Below are positions 17,003-21,369 of a stretch of DNA of 21,369 nt, in pieces (the first letter of the stretch is position 1; the number at the start of each line of letters is the position of its first letter). The notes beneath the pieces were generated by a model that saw only the letters and a list, made by a program, of their open reading frames with translations, was not told the DNA's origin and did not search any database. The stretch covers positions 1 to 21,369 of the forward strand of contig VCMS01000418.1 in assembly GCA_022539475.1 (NCBI GenBank), given 5' to 3'. Origin of the DNA: Gracilaria domingensis. Lineage: Eukaryota > Rhodophyta > Florideophyceae > Gracilariales > Gracilariaceae. A program made the position numbers and the translations under genes.

Positions 17003-17900
17003 CTGGCAAAGGTGACTAGTCAAGTTCTATGATCCTATTGCGTTTATGTGGAGGGATTAGGCCCCTGTGCTGCAACAGTAGCGACGAGCAGATCGGTCAT
17101 TTTCTAATCCGTTTTTGATAATCAAGAACTGCTGTTTCAGTCACTTCTCGGGCGTTTTCGCTAAGCGCTTCATTTGTTGGCAGGAAGCGTAATGAAATGT
17201 CAGGGGTTTGCGAGTACAGATCTTCTCGAAACACCAAGCGTGAAAGCGAAACCAGGAAAGGGCGTATTCGACATCAAAAAAGGTTCGAATCTATCGCGAC
17301 CGGAATCGCTCCGAATCGGCGATCATAGGTGATGACATGTATTGCCTCATTGGTACAGTGCTAGAGGGTCGGAAACATCAACGAGGATGAGGGCAGGATT
17401 GTGGACTACTCTTTAAGTTTTACATTCTTACCTCGAAAGAAAATTCAGATGGTAGATCTGAAGCTTTGGAGAAGTCAGGCAGTTCGCAGAAATCAAAACG
17501 AAGGCAGAATCGGGAAACGGCAACACACTTCATTCATCATATTCGAGATAATGTTCACGTCTCAGTTTCGTAGTCCCTCTACAACGACGAAGAATTCGAA
17601 GGCATTTGGTGCTAACCACGAGAACCGGACAGGGTACGCCAGGGTTGGAGGGCAGAGAGTCGCCCTCCGCAAGGCGGACCTAGTGGCTACATAGAAGGTC
17701 GGAAGAGGGCCGTGATCTCTTCTCGCTTAGGAGACCCTGAGCGCTGAGGAACGAGTCTCGAGGGAGAAGAACGCCCCGAGGAGAAACTCTTTGCGGCTTC
17801 TCCGCGGAGAGACTCTGTGGCATACGCAATCTCTATTGGAGTTTCGGTCTCGCTGGAGAGTTAAGGCTGTTATTGACGGGTCGCTTGCTCGAGAGAAACG
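17003..17900. other. Unassigned region
   Basis: A 97-codon + strand frame (17401-17694) with mixed composition ends in GANHENRTGYARVGGQRVALRKADLVAT-like text. I recognise no family in it. No RNA gene or repeat protein motif is seen. The stretch 17640-17830 is dense in short GAGA/CTCC words that pair locally. Confidence 0.25.
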
Positions 17901-17903
17901 AGC

Positions 17904-17938
17904 CGAGTTTTTAAGATATATATAGATATAAAAACTCG
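17904..17938. repeat. Perfect 10-bp hairpin with AT loop
   Basis: CGAGTTTTTA at 17904-17913 pairs exactly with TAAAAACTCG at 17929-17938 around a 15-base loop made of AT and GATA units. The T-run in the left arm and A-run in the right arm give a cruciform-prone site. It may be an end of a miniature element or a transcription-end structure; neither can be shown. Confidence 0.6.
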
Positions 17939-17971
17939 CGCGCCCGCCTTTAAGCGTCGCTTCTGGAAACA

Positions 17972-20390
17972 CTAAACTAGCTCCCGAGTACTCACGATTG
18001 CCGAACCAGCCCTGTTAAGATCTTGGATGGCCCATGGAGATTGCGGAAGGGATGCGCACGGTGAGCTCCTGAGGAATTTTCTGAGGCTCGAGGGTACTGC
18101 GGTGACATCCGCCATGAGCGCTCGAGACAGGAACCGTTCGTGACTTAGACGTGTAATCTGGTTAAAGACATACAAACCAAGAAAGAAGGCACGAGCATGG
18201 CGGGTCGATCCCTGGGAGGAATACATAGGCATTCCGGAGAGAGAAGGTGGTCGCGGTCCACGCACAAGGACATGAGCCAGCTAGCGGAGCAAATGGTGCC
18301 GTACAGTAGAGGAGAGCAGTGGCGTGTAGGCACATTATGGGTCGTGGGAGTCTGCAGCAACTACCGACCGAGTCCAGTCAGATATCGTGGTCGAGCCGTC
18401 CTCGTGAAGCCGACCAACTCATATAAAAGAATAGGGCCTGGGTGACAATGAAGGCGATTCGATACCAGCGCGCCCACTATGCTCTGAAATTTGTGTTTAG
18501 CCCGCGGCATGCAGCTGTATTGAGCGGGACAGTTAGAACTTGTGAAGGCGGAAGACGAGAGACTCTTGAGCACAGTACGAGTGCAAAGCCAGCGAATTGC
18601 TCGGAAGCAAGTGCGTCCGTGTGAGATGCACGCGCGAGATCTCTAGCAACTGGCGCAGTCGGTGGCCTGTTCTTGTTTTTGGAAAGTAACGTCTCATCTC
18701 TACGCCAATCGCTGTGACGCATTTTGAATATCAGACTGCTTTTCTCGCAAGGCAAGCGCGTATCCGGGGTGGATCTAATGTTGGGACTTCAATAATCAAG
18801 CGAGGTCATGCGAGAGGGTACGTTCGTCAAGAGAGCGAGTTCGTGAAATCTTCTCTGAGTTGTTATTTCGTGGGTCTGCGGTCCGCCAGAGTCAGGTCGG
18901 GCTATGCAGAGGAGGAATGAATCACTGTAAGCTGTTTCATGAGCGGTGTCATGCTCTAAGCGCGATGTGATATGACTTACAGAGGTCATGGAGGAGGCTT
19001 GGCGGTTAGTGATAATGCTGTCTCCTCGTCACGAATAGCTTCGAAACAGAGTATTGGAACTCGATAGAAGATCACAGCCAGCGTCACCTCACAGTTGGCT
19101 ACTTTCACTTTGTGGGGTCTCCCCAGCTAAAAGTGCCTCGTCTGAGGCGGGCGAGGCATAGATCTTTTAGCGAGCCCTGGCGCACAAAATGCTCGCTGTC
19201 GCAAGGTACCCCCAGAACACGAGCGGTTCCGGCACTACCATCAGTCGGAGCCCATGTGGTTTCGGGCAGTCTCGTGGCGCGAGTGGACACTAAAGCACTA
19301 AGATTGGTCATTGTCCGAAACATGATCCCGGAGTATAAGTATCGTTACGCACATTGTGGGCGGAAGAAGCAGGTGCCAGTCGTTAGAGCGCTATATACCG
19401 TTCACTGCGCAAGGATCATGAGTGTCGTCTGTGTCCATCCTGTCGCGTAGAGTGTTCTCCTCAGATAAGTTTTTAACGCGTAGTCAACGGTGCGAAAAAC
19501 CGACGCCCGCAAAGGAGGGGTTCACACCGTTCTTTCTTTGCCTCTTCACACAAACGCTTCGCGCTTTCTACCGGGCAACAGTATAACAGCGGGAACCCTG
19601 ACTTGGGGGGTTGGGCTTCCAAAAGGGGATTTGGGGGACTTGCCTTTCGGTTCAAACGCAGCAGTTTCTATTATTTGGAAAAAACTTATTTCATTCAGTT
19701 ACTGGTTAGTTTTCCGCTAGTACGGTTCCTTCCATTGTCAGGCAAGGTACAGTTTGCTGGTTGGATCCCAACCGCTGCGGCCGGCGTGCGGGAACAGAAA
19801 GAACGTTGAGCAACAGCGCGTCACATTGTAGATCAGCGGTTCCGTGGTAGACGACACTCACCACCACACCGCGCTTCGCTCTCTGACAACGCAGCACACA
19901 GCACCACGCGACTTGCGCGAGGTGGCAGACAAAAAGCCTGAACACTACAGGCACAGCGGGGAACAACAGCGGACACGCAGGCGCAACACAGACGCGGGTC
20001 CGGTGGTCGCGCTATACAGCGCCAGCAACACAATGGAAAGCCGGCCCGCAACTGGATTTGGATGATCTTCCTCGCTCGTGCGCGAAGACACACAGCCCAA
20101 GCGCTGTTAGCCCGTTGCCAGACGCCAGGCCAAAGCGTGAGCGTGCGCCGTACGTCGCCAGCGTGAGCTGCGCTCGCACGACGCGTCCAGCGAGCGCCGG
20201 CAAGCAATGAGGCGCGCGTTCGCGCCGCGCTGCAGGCAGGCGCGGGGCTTGAGGGCGGGCGGGGAATGAGCGCGGATGCGATGGAGAAGCGTGCGTGGCG
20301 GCGGTGGAACGGCCGGGGTCTGAACGACGGAAGCGGCGAGAGAAGCACGTCTGCCCTCATGGCGGAACGGCTGCGCGCACACCGGTGAGG
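17972..20390. other. Unassigned region with anonymous short frames
   Basis: Frames of 60-112 codons on both strands (for example + 18197-18445, + 19112-19450, - 17972-18265) show no family motif. The + frame at 19112-19450 ends in a cysteine/histidine-containing stretch (YAHCGRKK, TVHC, VVCVHP) that could suggest metal binding but matches no known finger. From about 20100 the sequence becomes very CpG-rich, forming a GC-rich block in front of the WD40 region. The 175-codon - strand frame there (19833-20360) is Arg/Ala/Pro-rich and looks like a shadow of composition. Confidence 0.3.
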
Positions 20391-20391
20391 G

Positions 20392-20913
20392 ATGCGACGC
20401 GGCGCGCGACAGCGGCGCGGCGTCGGAGATGTGGCGGAGCTGCGGGGTCAGCATGCTGAATCAGCAGCTGCGATAATGGCCATATTCAGCTTGGAGGAGG
20501 CGTCGCGACCTGCGCCTCCGTGCCAGAGTGGGCCACAAGGCTTGGGGCCGCTACCGGCTGTTGTATGCCTGGCGAATACAACGCGTAACGTGGCCTACGT
20601 CACGCGGCGTCCATTCGGTGAGAGTCTTTCCATACCGGCGTCCTGTGCATGCGCGGTCTTACTTCGACGAGTTGGGAAGGCGCGCGATGCAGTTCGATGG
20701 GGCCGACGGCGTGTTTTCTGCGCCGACATTGTCCGCTTGCCAGCGACGGGTTCTGGGCCAGATACCACAACCGTCAGCTTGTGGAATGCGGAGGCGCAGT
20801 TGCCGAAGCTTTCTTGGTTCCGGTCATCGCGATTGAGTGCTGGCGTTGGCATTTTCTACAGAGGGGAGTCGATTGGATTCTGCTTCGAAGGACGGTCGTG
20901 GGTATGGATCTAA
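20392..20913 (+). CDS. WD40-repeat protein fragment, 173 codons
   Basis: This open frame starts at an ATG in the CpG-rich block. Near residues 120-135 it carries ATGSGPDTTTVSLWNAEA, a clear WD40 blade end (A-T-G-S-x-D-x-T-V-x-L-W-x-A-E). Just before it RDAVRW and VFCAD fit the start of the same blade (x-D-x-V-x-x-V-x-F). A less clear blade lies earlier (AVVCLANTTRNVAYV, about residues 55-70). The last blade in this frame (20840-20913) is out of phase with its motif: SASKDG is readable one frame over at 20879. WD40 proteins form beta-propellers that act as binding platforms. The partner or pathway is unknown. The gene appears to continue, broken, to 21200. Confidence 0.5.
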   Translation: MRRGARQRRGVGDVAELRGQHAESAAAIMAIFSLEEASRPAPPCQSGPQGLGPLPAVVCLANTTRNVAYVTRRPFGESLSIPASCACAVLLRRVGKARDAVRWGRRRVFCADIVRLPATGSGPDTTTVSLWNAEAQLPKLSWFRSSRLSAGVGIFYRGESIGFCFEGRSWVWI

Positions 20914-21210
20914 GACGTTGAGAAATAGGAACTTGGTGAGAGCTTGGCTTCCCATCGAAATGGGTGAGCGGATTTGGGTTTTGAACGTATCATTTGGATG
21001 AACGATGTGTTTGGGTGGTGTCTGCTTCGAAGGATGCTTCGCTGAGATTTGGAACGCTGGCTAGCAATGAGCCCGGTCAGGATGCTCGCGCGAACATAGA
21101 GCTTGAGTCACGAACTGGCCGTGTGGAGTGGAGACGGTTTTATCTATTCTGGCTTCTCAGGATGCGTAGTATAAAGATCTCAGAATGCTGAGTGAATGGC
21201 TTATCTTTGT
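20914..21210 (+). pseudogene. Further WD40 blades, frame-shifted
   Basis: Two more blades follow the 173-codon frame. One reads VVSASKDASLRFGTLA at 21018-21065, like V-V-S-A-S-x-D-x-S-L-R-V-W. The next reads WSGDGFIYSGFSGCVV at 21124-21171, then a stop, then QNAE, like W-S-x-D-G-x-x-I-Y-S-G...V-x-V-W-N-A-E. The serine codons of successive blades lie at 20752, 20879, 21021 and 21148, spaced 127, 142 and 127 nt, the 42-47 residue period of WD40 repeats. Frame changes and the stop indicate decay, unless short introns intervene. Nothing recognisable follows to the window's end. Confidence 0.55.
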
Positions 21211-21369
21211 CGACTATAAATGCACATGCTCATCTGGTGAATTCCATCCCGCTTTCTACCGACTACGTGCTCAAGTTGCGGTGGCGTTTGCATCTCTGGC
21301 GAGCAGTTAACGGATACATGCGGTTCAAGTGGTCCGCGAGAAGAGGCGTTTGGAGCGCTATGAAAAGTG

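Noticed and set aside
19833..20360. 175-codon - strand frame in the CpG-rich block
   Set aside because: Arg/Ala/Pro-rich composition produced by high GC; no motif.
1..21369. CRISPR array, bacterial operon or phage
   Set aside because: No regularly spaced short direct repeats, no ribosome-binding-site-led gene chains, and the recognised families are eukaryotic.

Overview
The window looks like a repeat-rich accessory region of a eukaryotic genome with roughly balanced base composition. The grounds are two classes of LTR retrotransposon, eukaryotic repeat-protein families, and one gene candidate that fits its family best when read across very short introns. I cannot name the organism. A protist or alga-like genome is the easiest fit, but that is inference. 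I see no bacterial operons, no CRISPR array, and no rRNA or tRNA that holds up. Almost no reading frame is intact: known protein families appear as motif-rich pieces scattered over several frames and cut by stops and indels.

Layout, left to right. 1-1090: nothing firm. 1090-1920: purine-rich, LTR- or leader-like DNA with a TATTTAA box, a perfect hairpin and an AT palindrome. About 2300-6120: relic of a Ty1/copia retrotransposon on the + strand (possible gag and protease traces, integrase, reverse transcriptase active site, RNase H, then a polypurine tract). About 6300-8710: relic of a Ty3/gypsy retrotransposon on the - strand (reverse transcriptase end, RNase H, integrase zinc, core and C-terminal domains). 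The two elements point their 3' ends at each other near 6.1-6.3 kb. 8740-9345: non-coding DNA rich in hairpins. 9421-10241: a diverged tandem duplication in which copy 1 is broken and copy 2 keeps a 140-codon frame. 10430-10850: a BED-type zinc-finger fragment beside a palindrome, perhaps a hAT transposase remnant. 11440-12050 (-): an NTAQ1-like N-terminal glutamine amidohydrolase candidate with a 38-nt intron. 12220-13374: unidentified AT-richer open stretches.

14335-14753 is the most structured piece: perfect 15-bp terminal inverted repeats around three nested G-rich hairpins, with a related fourth hairpin outside. 15320-16840 (+) is a decayed ankyrin-repeat gene of about ten or more repeats. 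16990-20390 holds only small features (a strong AT hairpin and anonymous frames). 20390-21200 (+) is a WD40-repeat gene fragment with a blade period of about 130 nt, partly frame-shifted.

The parts do not form a pathway. They read as a graveyard of transposons and expanded repeat-family genes, with one plausible housekeeping enzyme (NTAQ1-like) among them. Family assignments rest on motif order and spacing read by eye; no database search was possible.
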